64,000 bases of DNA from DATFQE01 sp963733845 (lineage in GTDB: Bacteria; Actinomycetota; Thermoleophilia; Gaiellales; Gaiellaceae). The notes below the pieces were generated by a model. It saw nothing but the letters and a program-made list of their open reading frames with translations. It had not been told where the DNA came from and did not search any database. A program made the position numbers and the translations under genes. Numbering within the stretch: the stretch's first letter is position 1; the number at the start of each line of letters is the position of its first letter. Below are positions 1 through 9,474 of the stretch, piece after piece. The stretch lies in NCBI GenBank assembly GCA_963733845.1, contig CAVTEM010000007.1, positions 186,001 to 250,000 of the forward strand, in the 5' to 3' direction.

Positions 1-1253
1 CACCGACCCACGCCCTCCTGGTCGCCCAGGCTTCGGTAGAAGCCGATCGCGCGATCGATGCCCACGAACGCGCCGTCGAGACGGCCGATCGCGTACGCGA
101 CCCCGGCGAGCTCCTCCAGCACGGCCGCTCGCTCGGCGGGAGGCAGCCGGTCGACGAAGTGCGAGGCGCGCCGGTAGTGGGAGTACGCCTCGCGGTTCGA
201 GGCCAACGCCGCCGCCCGCCGCGCGGCGACGAGCGCGTACTCGGCGACCACGTCCTCTGCACCCGCAGCCTCGGCGTGGTGGACGATGTGCGCTGGATCG
301 GCGTCCGCCGCGAGCAGGGCAGCGAGGATCTCGGCGTGCAGCCGCCGTCGCGCTGCGATCGGGAGACTCGACCTGATCGCGTTTCGGGCCAGCTCGTGGC
401 GGAAGTGGACGTGAGTCGCGTCGACCTCGAGCAGCCGCCGCCGCTCGGGCTCCTCCGCAGCGGCCGGCCAGTCGGGCATGACCGCATCGAGCAGGGACGT
501 GCCGACGCGGTTCGGGACGACCGAGGCCAGCTCCACGAGGCGGCGGGACGGCTCGTCGAGCCGTGCGGCGCGGCCCAGCACCGCGTTGGCGATCGAGGGG
601 GGAAGGTCGGCGTCGCCGGGAGAGGTCAGCAGCTCGGTGACGTAGAACGGGTTGCCCCCGGTCGTGGCGTACAGCTCGGCCGCTTGCTCGCCGGCGAGCG
701 ATGCGACTGCGTTCTGCGAGAGCGGCGACAGCTCGACCACGACCGAGTCGTCGGCCCGGATCGCCCCGATCGTCGCGTACAACGGATGCCCCGGCGGCGC
801 CTCGCCGGCGCGGAAGGTGAGGACGAGCAGCGCGGGCAGCGAGCCGATCCTCCGTCCGACGACGGTGATCGAGTCGAAGGTCGCGTCGTCGGCCCAGTGG
901 ATGTCTTCGAGCACCAGGATGGTCGGGTGCGGCGGCAGCTCGAGCTCCGCGATCAGCAGTGTCTGGAGATCGTGCGGCGCGGCATCCGACGAGAGCGCGT
1001 CCTCGAACGAAGGCGACACACTCCCCACCAGGTCGCGGATCGGGCCCAGCGGCCTCGGGATCAGCAGGTCGTCGCAGTTCCCGAACAGGACTCTCGCGCC
1101 GGAGCCGAGATCGCGCAGGAACCGGCTCACGAGCGAGGTCTTGCCGATCCCCGGCTCTCCCGTGACGAAGACGGCACGGCCCTGGCCCTGCGCCGCCGCC
1201 TCGTACGCCGCGACGAGCGCCGACAACGCCTCATCGCGCTCGAGCAGCTCCAC
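1..1253 (-). CDS. LuxR-family/AAA ATPase transcriptional regulator, 3' part cut by window edge
   Basis: The first 417 codons of a large ATP-binding regulator, read leftwards and leaving the window without a stop. A GTG start is followed by an AAA-type module: Walker A GEPGIGKTS at about residues 32-40 and Walker B LVLEDIHWADD at about 112-122. This GxxGxGKT / EDxHWAD arrangement is typical of the large LuxR-type (LAL/MalT-like) signal-transduction ATPases. Beyond about residue 260 the protein becomes an alanine-rich helical region with paired helices, as in TPR arms. A C-terminal LuxR HTH or an adenylate cyclase domain would lie outside the window, so the output domain is unknown. Family assignment is sure at the ATPase level; the regulatory target is not known. 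Confidence 0.8.
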   Translation of the reverse strand, partial: MELLERDEALSALVAAYEAAAQGQGRAVFVTGEPGIGKTSLVSRFLRDLGSGARVLFGNCDDLLIPRPLGPIRDLVGSVSPSFEDALSSDAAPHDLQTLLIAELELPPHPTILVLEDIHWADDATFDSITVVGRRIGSLPALLVLTFRAGEAPPGHPLYATIGAIRADDSVVVELSPLSQNAVASLAGEQAAELYATTGGNPFYVTELLTSPGDADLPPSIANAVLGRAARLDEPSRRLVELASVVPNRVGTSLLDAVMPDWPAAAEEPERRRLLEVDATHVHFRHELARNAIRSSLPIAARRRLHAEILAALLAADADPAHIVHHAEAAGAEDVVAEYALVAARRAAALASNREAYSHYRRASHFVDRLPPAERAAVLEELAGVAYAIGRLDGAFVGIDRAIGFYRSLGDQEGVGR

Positions 1254-1305
1254 GGGTCAACGATAGACCCGGCCTGCCCCTGCGAACACGGCAATATCCC
1301 CCGGC

Positions 1306-2502
1306 GTGGATCACCGCCCGCCGCCGGAGGACGAAACCACGCCCGCCGAAGCGGCGGGGCCGCTACGCGGGATTCGCGTCGTCGAGCTGGCCGGGATCGG
1401 GCCCGGGCCCTTCGCGGCGATGCTGCTCGCCGATCTCGGCGCCGAGGTCGTCCGCGTCGAGCGCCGCGAGCCGGCCGGCCGGCTGGGCGACGATCCTGCG
1501 CTCGAGCTGCTCTACCGCGGCCGCCGCTCGATCGCGCTCGACCTCAAGCAGCCCGACGGCCTCGAGGCCGCCCTACGCCTGGTCGAACGGGCGGACGCGC
1601 TGATCGAGGGCTTCCGGCCGGGCGTGACCGAGCGGCTCGGCCTCGGGCCGTCCGACTGCCTCGAGCGCAACCCGCGCCTCGTCTACGGGCGGATGACCGG
1701 CTGGGGCCAGGAGGGACCGCTCGCCTCGACCGCCGGGCACGACGTCGCCTACATCGCCCTCGCCGGCGCGCTGGGGCACATCGGAACCGAGGGGGAGCCG
1801 CCGGTCCCGCCGATCAATCTGCTCGGCGACTTCGGCGGCGGGGGCGCGTTTCTGGCGCTCGGCGTCGTCGCGGCCCTGGTCGAGGCGGCGAGCAGCGGCG
1901 CCGGCCAGGTCGTCGACGCGGCCATCGTCGACGGGGCCGCGAGCATGATGACGCCCTTCCACGGCCTGGCCGCGGCCGGCCTGCTCGGGCCGCGGGGAAC
2001 GAACCTGCTCGACGGCGGCGCACCGTTCTACGGCGTCTACGAGTGCGCCGACGGCGGGTACCTAGCGGTCGGGCCGCTCGAGCCCAAGTTCTACGCCGAG
2101 CTCGTCCAGTTGCTGGGGCTCGCGGAAGAGCTACCGCTCGGAAGCCAGTACGACCGCAGCACGTGGCCGCAGGCGAGGGAGGTGCTCGCCGCGCGGTTCC
2201 GCGAGCGCACGCGTGACGAGTGGGCCGCCGTGTTCGAGGGGACGGACGCGTGCGTCGCTCCGGTTCTGACGCTCGACGAAGCCGTGGAGCACGAGCACCA
2301 TCGGGCGCGCGGCACGTTCGTCGACGTGGCGGGAGTCGTCCAGCCCGGCCCGGCCCCGCGCTTCTCGCGTACGCCCGGACGCGTCCAGCGCCCGCCGGCG
2401 ATCCCCGGCGAGCACACGGACGAGGTGCTCGTCGACTGGGGCTTCGAGCCGGACGAGGTCGAGCGCCTGCGACGCGCCGGCGTCGCCGGCCCCGCGTCCT
2501 AG
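1306..2502 (+). CDS. CoA transferase family III, alpha-methylacyl-CoA racemase-like
   Basis: A 398-residue protein of the CaiB/BaiF class III CoA-transferase family. It resembles the alpha-methylacyl-CoA racemase branch (the family of Mycobacterium tuberculosis MCR), which epimerises 2-methylacyl-CoA thioesters in branched-lipid or sterol side-chain degradation. The catalytic residues of that branch are visible: His145-Asp146 in AGHDVAY, Asp175 in NLLGDFGGG and Glu259 in GPLEPKFYAE. The N-terminal fold motif LADLGAEVVRVE is at about 41-52. The start is GTG at 1306, just outside the divergent regulator. The gene ends tail-to-tail with the lacI-type gene, the two stop codons overlapping. Racemase and oxalate/carnitine-type transferases share the fold, so the substrate is inferred from the residues only. 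Confidence 0.85.
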   Translation: MDHRPPPEDETTPAEAAGPLRGIRVVELAGIGPGPFAAMLLADLGAEVVRVERREPAGRLGDDPALELLYRGRRSIALDLKQPDGLEAALRLVERADALIEGFRPGVTERLGLGPSDCLERNPRLVYGRMTGWGQEGPLASTAGHDVAYIALAGALGHIGTEGEPPVPPINLLGDFGGGGAFLALGVVAALVEAASSGAGQVVDAAIVDGAASMMTPFHGLAAAGLLGPRGTNLLDGGAPFYGVYECADGGYLAVGPLEPKFYAELVQLLGLAEELPLGSQYDRSTWPQAREVLAARFRERTRDEWAAVFEGTDACVAPVLTLDEAVEHEHHRARGTFVDVAGVVQPGPAPRFSRTPGRVQRPPAIPGEHTDEVLVDWGFEPDEVERLRRAGVAGPAS

Positions 2503-3521
2503 GCGCCGCAGGACGCGCGGACGACCAGCTCGACCGGGAGCATCAGCACGGGCGGGGAGGCCTGCGGGTCGTCGATCATCTGCACGAGCGAGCGTGCGGC
2601 CGCGGCCCCGACCCCGCGCTTGTCCTGACGGATCGTCGTCAGCGGCGGCGTCAGATTCTCGGCGAGCTGGATGTCGTCGAAGCCGACGATCGCGACGTCC
2701 CCGGGGCAGCGCAGGCCCGCTGCCTCGACGGCCTTCAACGCTCCGACGGCCATCAGGTCCGAGGCCGCGAAGACGGCGGTCGGCGGCTCCGGGAGCGCGA
2801 GCAGCGCTCGCATCGCCGTCTCGCCGCTCCGCATGTAGAAGTCGCCCTGCGCCTCGTATTCGGCCCGGCGCTCGAGGCCGAGCTCCTGAAGCTCCGCGCG
2901 GTAGCCGAGCAGGCGGTCGGCGGCCGGCTTCGTGTGCGAGAGGCCGGCGATCGTCGCGATCCGCGTGTGCCCGAGTTCGTGCAGGTGCCGGACCGCGAGT
3001 CTCGCGCCCGCGAGGTTGTCCGAAACGACGTAGCTCGCGTGTTCCCCCGCGACGACGAGATCGACCGCGACGACCGGCGTCCCGGAAGCGAGCAGCTTCC
3101 TCAGCTCCGGGTCCTCGGCGTCGTCGACGGCGAGCACCACGACGCCGTCGACCCGGTGGTGCCGGGCCCTGCGCGCGTATGCGTGCGGTCCGCGCCCCAC
3201 TCCCGGTTGCTCGCGCGCGAACAGCATCAGGTCGTAGCCCTCGGCGCCGAGCGAATGCTTGAGGCCGACCAGCACCTCGAGAAAGAACGGGTGCTGCAGA
3301 TCGGGGTGCTCCTCGCCGGTGAAGAGGATCACGCCGATCAGCTGCGAGCGCTGCTTCACGAGCGTGCGCGCGGCCGCGCTCGGCGCGTAGTCGAGCTTCC
3401 TGGCGGTGGCGAGCACCCGCTGCCGGGTCTCCTCCCTGACGTGGTCGTGGCCGTTGAGGACGCGCGACACGGTGGCGACCGAGACCCCGCTCAGCTTCGC
3501 GACCTCATGGATGGTCGTCAT
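2499..3521 (-). CDS. LacI-family transcriptional repressor
   Basis: A 340-residue regulator of the usual LacI/GalR length. The N-terminus (TIHEVAKLSGVSVATVSRVL, residues about 3-22) is the classic LacI helix-turn-helix with the hinge helix following. The rest is a periplasmic-binding-protein-like sensor domain; the conserved FAASDLMAVGALKA and VGFDDI motifs are present towards the C-terminus. The ATG at 3521 is chosen because the helix-turn-helix begins immediately; the open frame runs further upstream without homology. It is divergent from the GH6 cellulase, and two near-perfect GGAAACGTTTCC palindromes lie between the two genes, so it most likely represses the cellulase and itself in response to a sugar. 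The effector is unknown. Confidence 0.93.
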   Translation of the reverse strand: MTTIHEVAKLSGVSVATVSRVLNGHDHVREETRQRVLATARKLDYAPSAAARTLVKQRSQLIGVILFTGEEHPDLQHPFFLEVLVGLKHSLGAEGYDLMLFAREQPGVGRGPHAYARRARHHRVDGVVVLAVDDAEDPELRKLLASGTPVVAVDLVVAGEHASYVVSDNLAGARLAVRHLHELGHTRIATIAGLSHTKPAADRLLGYRAELQELGLERRAEYEAQGDFYMRSGETAMRALLALPEPPTAVFAASDLMAVGALKAVEAAGLRCPGDVAIVGFDDIQLAENLTPPLTTIRQDKRGVGAAAARSLVQMIDDPQASPPVLMLPVELVVRASCGA

Positions 3522-3545
3522 TCCACGCCTCCTCGTTGACGTACC

Positions 3546-3559
3546 CGGAAACGTTTCCG
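3546..3559. promoter_or_regulatory. LacI-type operator O1 (cggaaacgtttccg)
   Basis: A 14-bp perfect palindrome 24 bp upstream of the lacI-type start codon, with the central CG typical of LacI/CcpA-family operators. It is one of two copies in the 141-bp gap between the repressor and the GH6 gene. This position suits autorepression. Binding is inferred from sequence and context. Confidence 0.75.
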
Positions 3560-3623
3560 AGAACGTCACCTTGCATCTCCTCGCGCCTCCGAGTCGGCTA
3601 GGGGTCGCCGCGTACGCGGAACT

Positions 3624-3635
3624 GGAAACGTTTCC
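3624..3635. promoter_or_regulatory. LacI-type operator O2 (ggaaacgtttcc)
   Basis: A second copy of the same 12-bp palindrome, 27 bp before the cellulase start codon and followed by a further half-site-like tgaaac. The centre-to-centre distance from O1 is about 77 bp, so looping by a LacI tetramer or paired dimers is possible. It probably gates cellulase transcription. Confidence 0.75.
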
Positions 3636-3662
3636 TGAAACGCCCAGCACGGAGGAGGGAAC

Positions 3663-4938
3663 ATGACTAGGAGAACGCTGCGGGCCGCGGGCGTCGGGCT
3701 TGCGCTCGCCGCCGCCCTGGCAACGCCGTTCGCGTCGGCGGGCGGGGCACAGACCGGCGTCGACCGAACGCTCGCCGCCCAACACGCGGTTCATGGTGCC
3801 GTTGCCGCAGGACGGGGTGGTCGAGCAGATCCTCGACCTGCTCCGCCACGGCAAGTTTCGCGACGCCGGCCTGATCGCCAAGCTGGCGGCCACGCCCCAG
3901 GCGGTGTGGCTCGACAAGGGCACGCCGAAGGAGGTGCGCAGGGTCGTCCAGCAGACGCTCCTGCTGGCCAAGCTCCAGCGCGCCGTCCCGGTCCTCGTCG
4001 CCTACAACGTCCCGAGCCGCGACTGCTCGAGCCTCTCGGCGGGCGGGGCGCCGTCCGAGGCCGCCTACAAGGCGTGGATCGACGCGGTGGCCGCCGGAAT
4101 CGGCAACGAGAAGGCGGTGGTGATCGTCGAGCCCGACGGCCTCGGCCTCCTGCCCGACAGCTGCCCGGTGGACGTGCCCGCCACGGACGCCGAGCGCTAC
4201 CGGGAGATCAACTACGCGGTCGACGCGCTCGCGGCCAAGCCGAGGACGATCGTCTATCTCGACGCGACCCACTCGGCCTGGCTCAACGTCCACGACGCCG
4301 CCTCGCGGCTGCTCCAGGCCGGCGTCCAGCGCGCTCAGGGCTTCTACCTGAACGCGTCCAACTACCAGTACTCCGGCAACCTCGTCCAGTACGGGACCTG
4401 GATCTCCAAGTGCATCGCGCGGCTCAGCGCCAACCCGGGCGCCGAGTGCCCCGACCAGTACTGGAACGGCGGGCCGCTTCCGGCTCATATCGCCGAGTTG
4501 CTCGGTGAGTGGACCGGCGTCGCGCTCAGCCCCTACGGGGTCTGGAGCGACGAGACGGACACTCCGGAGCTGAACGTGTCCGGCGAGAACATCCGCTACG
4601 CCGACACGAGCGGGGCGACGCACTTCGTGGTCGACACGAGCCGGAACGGCCAGGGCCCGTGGCAGTTCCCCACGAGCACGTGGCCGGACGGCAACGCCGC
4701 TCAGGACTGGTGCAACCCACCCGGCCGCGGTGTCGGCCTGCGCCCCACCGCGAACACCGGCAACACGCTGGTCGACGCCTACCTGTGGATCAAGATCCCG
4801 GGCGCGTCCGACGGCCAGTGCACGCGCAGCACGCCCGGGCCGGCCGACCCCGTCCGCGGCCAGGTGGATCCCGCCGCCGGCCTCTGGTTCCCGGAGATGG
4901 CGCTGGAGCTCGTGCACAACGCCAACCCGGGTTTCTAG
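3663..4938 (+). CDS. Secreted glycoside hydrolase family 6 cellulase (frame change near 3780)
   Basis: A GH6 endoglucanase/cellobiohydrolase that should cleave beta-1,4-glucan outside the cell. The signal peptide (MTRRTLRAAGVGLALAAALA..., ending near ASA) is read from ATG 3663, after the strong ribosome site GGAGGAGG. The catalytic domain continues in the next frame from about 3780 (TRFMVPLPQDG onward). GH6 hallmarks follow in order: YNVPSRDCSSLSAGG, VVIVEPDGLG, YLDATHSAWL (region of the catalytic acid), GFYLNASNYQYS, VVDTSRNGQGPW, WCNPPGRGVG and DAYLWIKIPGASDGQC. There is no carbohydrate-binding module. Everything needed is present on both sides of the frame change, so an assembly indel is more likely than a dead gene. 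The two operators upstream point to LacI control. Confidence 0.9.
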
Positions 4939-4955
4939 TCTACCCCCGTCCCCAA

Positions 4956-4987
4956 GCCGAGCGGCGGGCCCCGGCTCGCCGCTCGGC
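4956..4987. terminator. Hairpin between cellulase and MFS gene
   Basis: An 11-bp perfect stem (gccgagcggcg / cgccgctcggc) with a 10-nt loop. It lies between the cellulase stop at 4938 and the expected end of the convergent MFS gene at 4997. It has no T-tract, but the position fits a bidirectional terminator for two convergent genes. It also argues that the MFS coding region stops before this hairpin. Confidence 0.5.
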
Positions 4988-4996
4988 GCCTCTGCG

Positions 4997-6615
4997 TCAG
5001 CCTTTCGCGCTCCGGGCTGGACGGTCGGGACGCGCTGCGCGAAGAAGAGGGCGATCAGCGTCAGCAGAGCCAGGATCGCGAGCGCGGAGCGCAGGCCGTC
5101 GATCCGCGCGTTGGCGTACGCCTCCAGCGCCTCGTCCGTCGTCCTGCCGCTCGCGCCTGCCTCGTCGAGCGCGGTCTTCAGGTCCGCGTCCGAGACGAAA
5201 GGCACGCCGCCCGCGAGCTCGACCTGCGCCTCCTCCTTCACGCGCGCCGGGATCGCCGGGTTCTGCTGGATATTCGCCAGGAACGCGGTCGCGACGGTCG
5301 CGATCATGACCGAGCCGGCAAGCGCCGTGCCCATCGACGCACCGAGGTTCGTCATCGTGTTCTGGACGCCGCCCACCTCGGGGCTGTCCTCGTCCGGCAC
5401 CGCGGAGACGGTCACGCTCCCGAGCTGCGAGGCAAGCGCACCGATCCCGAGCCCGACCAGCAGCATCGGCACGAAGACGACCTCGGGACCGGCGTCCTCG
5501 TCGAGCAACGCCAGCAGGACGATGGTGCCGGCCAGGAGCGAGAAGAGGCCGAGGCGGACGACAAGGCGCGGCGAGACGTTCGGGAACAGGCGCGGGATCC
5601 CGATCGCCGCGATCAGCAGCGTGATCGAGAGCGGCAGCAGGCGCGCGCCGGTCGCGAGCGCCGAGAGGCCGAGGCAGACCGACAGGAAGAGCGGCACGAC
5701 GAAGAAGAGCCCCGCCTGCACGAGGTACTGGAAGAAGAACATCAGCAGGCCGCCGCTCAGCTGCGGGTTCTTCAGGAAGCCGGGACGGACGAGGGGCTCC
5801 TTCCCCCGGGACACACGCCGAACCTCCCAGCGCGAGAAGACCCAGATCACGAAGATCCCGCCCAGGATCAGCCAGACGGTCGGCGAGAGCCCGGCCCACG
5901 AAGGCCCGTCCGGCTTGGGATGGATCCAGCCCCACTCGCTCGAGCGGAGCACGCCGAAGACGAGCATCCCCAGCCCGGCCGCGGAGAGCACCGTGCCGAC
6001 CAGGTCGAGGCTCGGCCGCTCCTCGACCGGCGCGTCGGCGATCCGGCGCGTGAGGAGCAGGATGGCGAGCACGACCAGGACCTCGCCGGCGAAGACCCAG
6101 CGCCACGAGAAGTAGGTCGTGAAGAAGCCGCCGATCAGCGGCCCGACCGCGACCGCGATCGCACCGGCGGCGGCGACCAGGCCGTAGGCGGCGGGCCGGC
6201 GCTCGATCGGGAAGTTCCCGGCCACGAGCGCGACGATCGCGGGCAGGATCAGCGCTGCGCCGACGCCCTCGAGGAACGACCAGCCGAAGAGCAGGACCGG
6301 CAGGCTCGGCGCGAGCGCGGTCGTGAACGAACCGCACCCGTAGATGACGCAGCCGATCGCGAACGCCCGCTTGCGGCCGATCAGCCCGCCGATCTTGGCG
6401 CCGGTGATCATCAGGCAGGCCATCACGAGCGTGTAGGCGGTGATCGCGCCCTGGATCCCGGTCACCGTGGTCCCGACGTCCTCCGCCACCGTGGCGATCG
6501 AGACGTTCATCACCGAGCTGTCCAGCGTCATCAGGAACTGGCCGGCCGCGAGCGTCAGCAGGACGAGCGTCGCACCGCTCGCGGCGGCGGAGCTTCTGGC
6601 AGCCACGCTCGTCAC
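4997..6615 (-). CDS. MFS drug:H+ antiporter, DHA2 (EmrB/QacA) family, 14 TM
   Basis: A proton-driven multidrug exporter of the DHA2 family. Family marks: LDSSVMNVSIATV in TM1 (residues about 31-43), motif A-like GAKIGGLIGRKR (72-83), and VGPLIGGFFTTYFSWRWVF (motif C and the TM5-6 region). About 14 hydrophobic segments are seen, with a long periplasmic insert before the last one (QQNPAIPARVKEEA...). The start is GTG 6615. In the main frame the coding region ends in homology near ...FFAQRVPTVQPGARKA but finds no stop until 3667, running antisense through the whole cellulase. One base shift at about 5000-5020 meets a TGA at 4997, just short of a hairpin, which I take as the true end (about 539 residues). 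Substrate unknown. Confidence 0.82.
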
Positions 6616-6698
6616 AGGTGCGATTCTCTAGTAGCGCCCGGACTTCACCCGCGCGGGATGATGCGCTCGCGGGCCAAGAGGCGTGGAATCGCCGTACC

Positions 6699-7061
6699 GT
6701 GAGCGACCACGAGGCGATACTGCTCAAGCTCGCCGTTCGGGACGACACTTTCGTCGAGCAGATTCTCGGCGACGAGGCGAACCAGGAGGCCTCGCACCTG
6801 GATGCCAAGACGCGGGCGCTCGTCAGGGTCGCCGCGATGATCGCAGTCGACGCCGCGCCCCCTTCCTACATGCAGGCGATCGAGGCCGCCCGCGCATCGT
6901 TCGCCTCGAACGAGGAGATCGTCGGCTGCCTGGTCGCGTTGCTGCCGGTCGTCGGCGTCGCCCGGGTCGTCTCGGCCGCCCCGAAGGTCGGGCTTGCTCT
7001 CGGATACGACGTCGAGGCTGCACTCGAGTCGCACGTGACCGGCCGCCAGGCGGACGGCTGA
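6699..7061 (+). CDS. Carboxymuconolactone decarboxylase (CMD/AhpD-like) family protein
   Basis: A 120-residue all-helical protein of the CMD/AhpD superfamily. The helical core (LDAKTRALVRVAAMIAVDAA ... NEEIVGCLVALLPVVGVARV) matches the family layout of two helices flanking the active-site region. The usual AhpD CxxC pair is missing: only one cysteine (in EIVGCLVA) is seen, so a peroxidase-reducing role is unlikely. The GTG at 6699 (VSDHEAILLKLAV...) is preferred because the upstream in-frame stretch overlaps the divergent exporter promoter and is low-complexity. It is divergent from the MFS gene and precedes the MMPL transporter by about 120 bp. The actual reaction is unknown. Confidence 0.7.
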   Translation: MSDHEAILLKLAVRDDTFVEQILGDEANQEASHLDAKTRALVRVAAMIAVDAAPPSYMQAIEAARASFASNEEIVGCLVALLPVVGVARVVSAAPKVGLALGYDVEAALESHVTGRQADG

Positions 7062-7182
7062 GCGGCGACCTGGCGCGGGCAGGCAGTATCAACGGGTCAC
7101 GCCAAGCCCAGGGCACGACCGATGAGTTTTGCGACCCTGGGGTGTCGTTAGTGAAAACCGAACGCGACGAGGGGGCCGCCTC

Positions 7183-9474
7183 ATGACCGACGACGACAGG
7201 GGAACAGTGGAACGCCGCTTGGCGCACGAGCGGTTGTCGACGGGAGCGCTCGCGCGCTGGATGCGCGCCTGCGCGACGCATCCGTGGCGGGTCGTGCTCG
7301 CCTGGGTCGTCATCATCGCCACGCTGATCTTCGTCGTCGGGGCCTTCGGCGGCAGCCTCGAGGACGAGTTCGACATCCCCGGCTCGGACACGCAGAAGGC
7401 GACCGACCTGATCGAGTCCGAGTTCGTCGAGGAGCAGGGGGGCATCCTGAACCTCGTCTTCGCGGCGCCCGAGGGTGAGCGGCTCGACACGCCCGAGCGG
7501 AAGGCGGCGATCGAGGGCGCGGTCGCCGAGCTCAAGACCGACGAGTTCGCCCCGACCGGGACCGATCCCGACGGCGAGGCGGGCATCACGAGCGTCGGCG
7601 ACCCGTTCAGCGAGAACACCTTCTCGGACGACGGCCGCATCGCGTACGCCGAGGCGCAGTTCGACCGCATCATCTTCGAGGAGGACCGCGAACGGGTCCT
7701 GGCGGTGCAGGACGCCGTACGCGAGGCCGTCGAGCCGGCCGGCGTCGAGGCGGAGTTCAACGGCGACGCGGAGTTCCCGCCGATCGAGCAGGGCACGCAG
7801 GAGCTGCTCGGCCTGCTCGCGGCGCTGATCGTGCTGCTGCTCGTGTTCCGGACCTTCACCGCCGCCGCGATCCCGATCTTCCTGGCGCTGACCGCGCTCG
7901 CGACCGCGTTCCTCCTGCTCTTCATCCTGGCGGGGCTGACGAAGATCAACACGATCACGCCGCTGCTCGTCTCGATGATCGGGCTCGGCGTCGGGATCGA
8001 CTACTCGCTCTTCATCGTCACCCGCTTCCGCCAACTTCTGCACGAGGGGCTCGCCCCTGCGGACGCCGCGGCCGAGGCCGGCGCGTCCGCCGGCCGCGCG
8101 ACCCTCTTCGCCGGGCTCACGGTCGCGATCTCCGTGACGGGGCTCGCGTTCTTCGGGCTGGACTTCGTCACGAAGCTCGGCATCGGCTCCGCGCTCGGTG
8201 TCCTGACGACCGTGCTGATCGCGAACTCGCTGCTGATCGCCGTGCTGGCGAAGCTCGGGCACAAGGTCGACCGCCTGAAGGTCCCGTTCCTACGCCAGAT
8301 CGACGACTCCGACGCCGCCCGGGAGAAGACGCCCATCGCCCGCTGGGGCCGCTTCGTGACGCGGAACCACAAGCCCGTGTTCGTCGTCCTCCTGCTCGCC
8401 GGGGTGGTGCTGGCAGGGACCTCCGCGCTCGTCCGGCTCGGTGCGTCCGACCAGGGAACGCAGCCTACGAAGCAGACCGCACGACGGGCGTACGACCTGC
8501 TCCAGGAGGGCTTCGGCGCGGGCTTCAACGGGCCGATCCCGATCGTCGTCGACGTCAACGGCGACGAGCAGGCGCCGCAGCGCGTCTACGACGGCGTGCG
8601 GAACCTCGACGGCGTCGCGTCGGCCGGCGAGCCCCAGTTCAACGACGAGAAGACCGTCGCGCTCGTCTTCGTGACCCCCGACTCGGCCCCGCAGGACGAG
8701 CAGACCGAGGAGCTCGTCGAGCGGCTGCGCAGCGACGTCGTGCCCGCGGCGACCGAGGGCAGCGACGCGGCGGTGTACGTCTCCGGCCTGAACGCGGCGT
8801 TCATCGACATCGGCAACCGGATCATGGAGCGGCTGCCGCTGTTCCTGCTCTACATCATCGGCGTCACGTTCATCGTGCTGGCGATGGCGTTCCGCTCGAT
8901 CGTGATCTCCCTGACCGCCGCGGTGACGACGATCCTCTCGGCCTTCATCGGGTTCGGCGTGCTGACGCTCGTCTTCCAGGAGGGCTACCTGCTCGACTTC
9001 GTCGGGCTCGACAAGACCGGCCCGATCGAGACGTTCGTGCCGCCGATCGCCTTCGCGATCCTCTTCGGCCTTTCGATGGACTACATGGTCTTCCTGATGA
9101 GCCGCATCCGGGAGGAGCACGTCCACGGCCTGCGGACGCGGGAGGCGGTCGAGCACGGGATCGCCGCGATCGGACGCGTCGTCGTGGCGGCGGCGCTGAT
9201 CATGGGCACCGTCTTCGCGGCCTTCATCCTCACGTCCGACCGGATCTCGAAGGAGTTCGGGCTGCTGCTCGCGGTCGCGATCCTCACCGACGCGCTGGTC
9301 GTGCGCATGACGCTCGTGCCCGCGTTCCTGACGTGGCTGGGCGAGAAGTCCTGGTACATCCCGCGCTGGCTCGACCGGCTCCTCCCGAACATCACGATCG
9401 AGTCGCCGCACGAGGGCGGGAACGGCGAGCCTGTCGAAACAGAGACCCCGGCCGAGGCAGCGTTGAGATCGTGA
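7183..9474 (+). CDS. MMPL/RND-family membrane transporter
   Basis: A 763-residue inner-membrane transporter of the MMPL branch of the RND superfamily, which moves lipids or hydrophobic drugs. It shows the duplicated RND plan: one TM helix (residues about 37-55), a large extracytoplasmic loop, a block of five TM helices with GLGVGIDYSLFIVTRFR, a second helix and loop, and a second five-TM block with FGLSMDYMVFLMSRIREE. The paired GxxxDY motifs in TM4 and TM10 carry the proton-relay aspartates. The ATG at 7183 follows a GAGGG-rich leader; an in-frame TTG at 7129 is less likely. The stop overlaps the next gene's start (GTGA), implying translational coupling. Substrate not predictable. Confidence 0.9.
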   Translation: MTDDDRGTVERRLAHERLSTGALARWMRACATHPWRVVLAWVVIIATLIFVVGAFGGSLEDEFDIPGSDTQKATDLIESEFVEEQGGILNLVFAAPEGERLDTPERKAAIEGAVAELKTDEFAPTGTDPDGEAGITSVGDPFSENTFSDDGRIAYAEAQFDRIIFEEDRERVLAVQDAVREAVEPAGVEAEFNGDAEFPPIEQGTQELLGLLAALIVLLLVFRTFTAAAIPIFLALTALATAFLLLFILAGLTKINTITPLLVSMIGLGVGIDYSLFIVTRFRQLLHEGLAPADAAAEAGASAGRATLFAGLTVAISVTGLAFFGLDFVTKLGIGSALGVLTTVLIANSLLIAVLAKLGHKVDRLKVPFLRQIDDSDAAREKTPIARWGRFVTRNHKPVFVVLLLAGVVLAGTSALVRLGASDQGTQPTKQTARRAYDLLQEGFGAGFNGPIPIVVDVNGDEQAPQRVYDGVRNLDGVASAGEPQFNDEKTVALVFVTPDSAPQDEQTEELVERLRSDVVPAATEGSDAAVYVSGLNAAFIDIGNRIMERLPLFLLYIIGVTFIVLAMAFRSIVISLTAAVTTILSAFIGFGVLTLVFQEGYLLDFVGLDKTGPIETFVPPIAFAILFGLSMDYMVFLMSRIREEHVHGLRTREAVEHGIAAIGRVVVAAALIMGTVFAAFILTSDRISKEFGLLLAVAILTDALVVRMTLVPAFLTWLGEKSWYIPRWLDRLLPNITIESPHEGGNGEPVETETPAEAALRS

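Noticed and set aside
159..2216. 685-codon open frame on the + strand covering the antisense of the LuxR-type ATPase and part of the CoA transferase
   Set aside because: Very Arg/Gly/Ala-rich, no homology, and lies opposite or out of frame with two genes whose motifs are clear.
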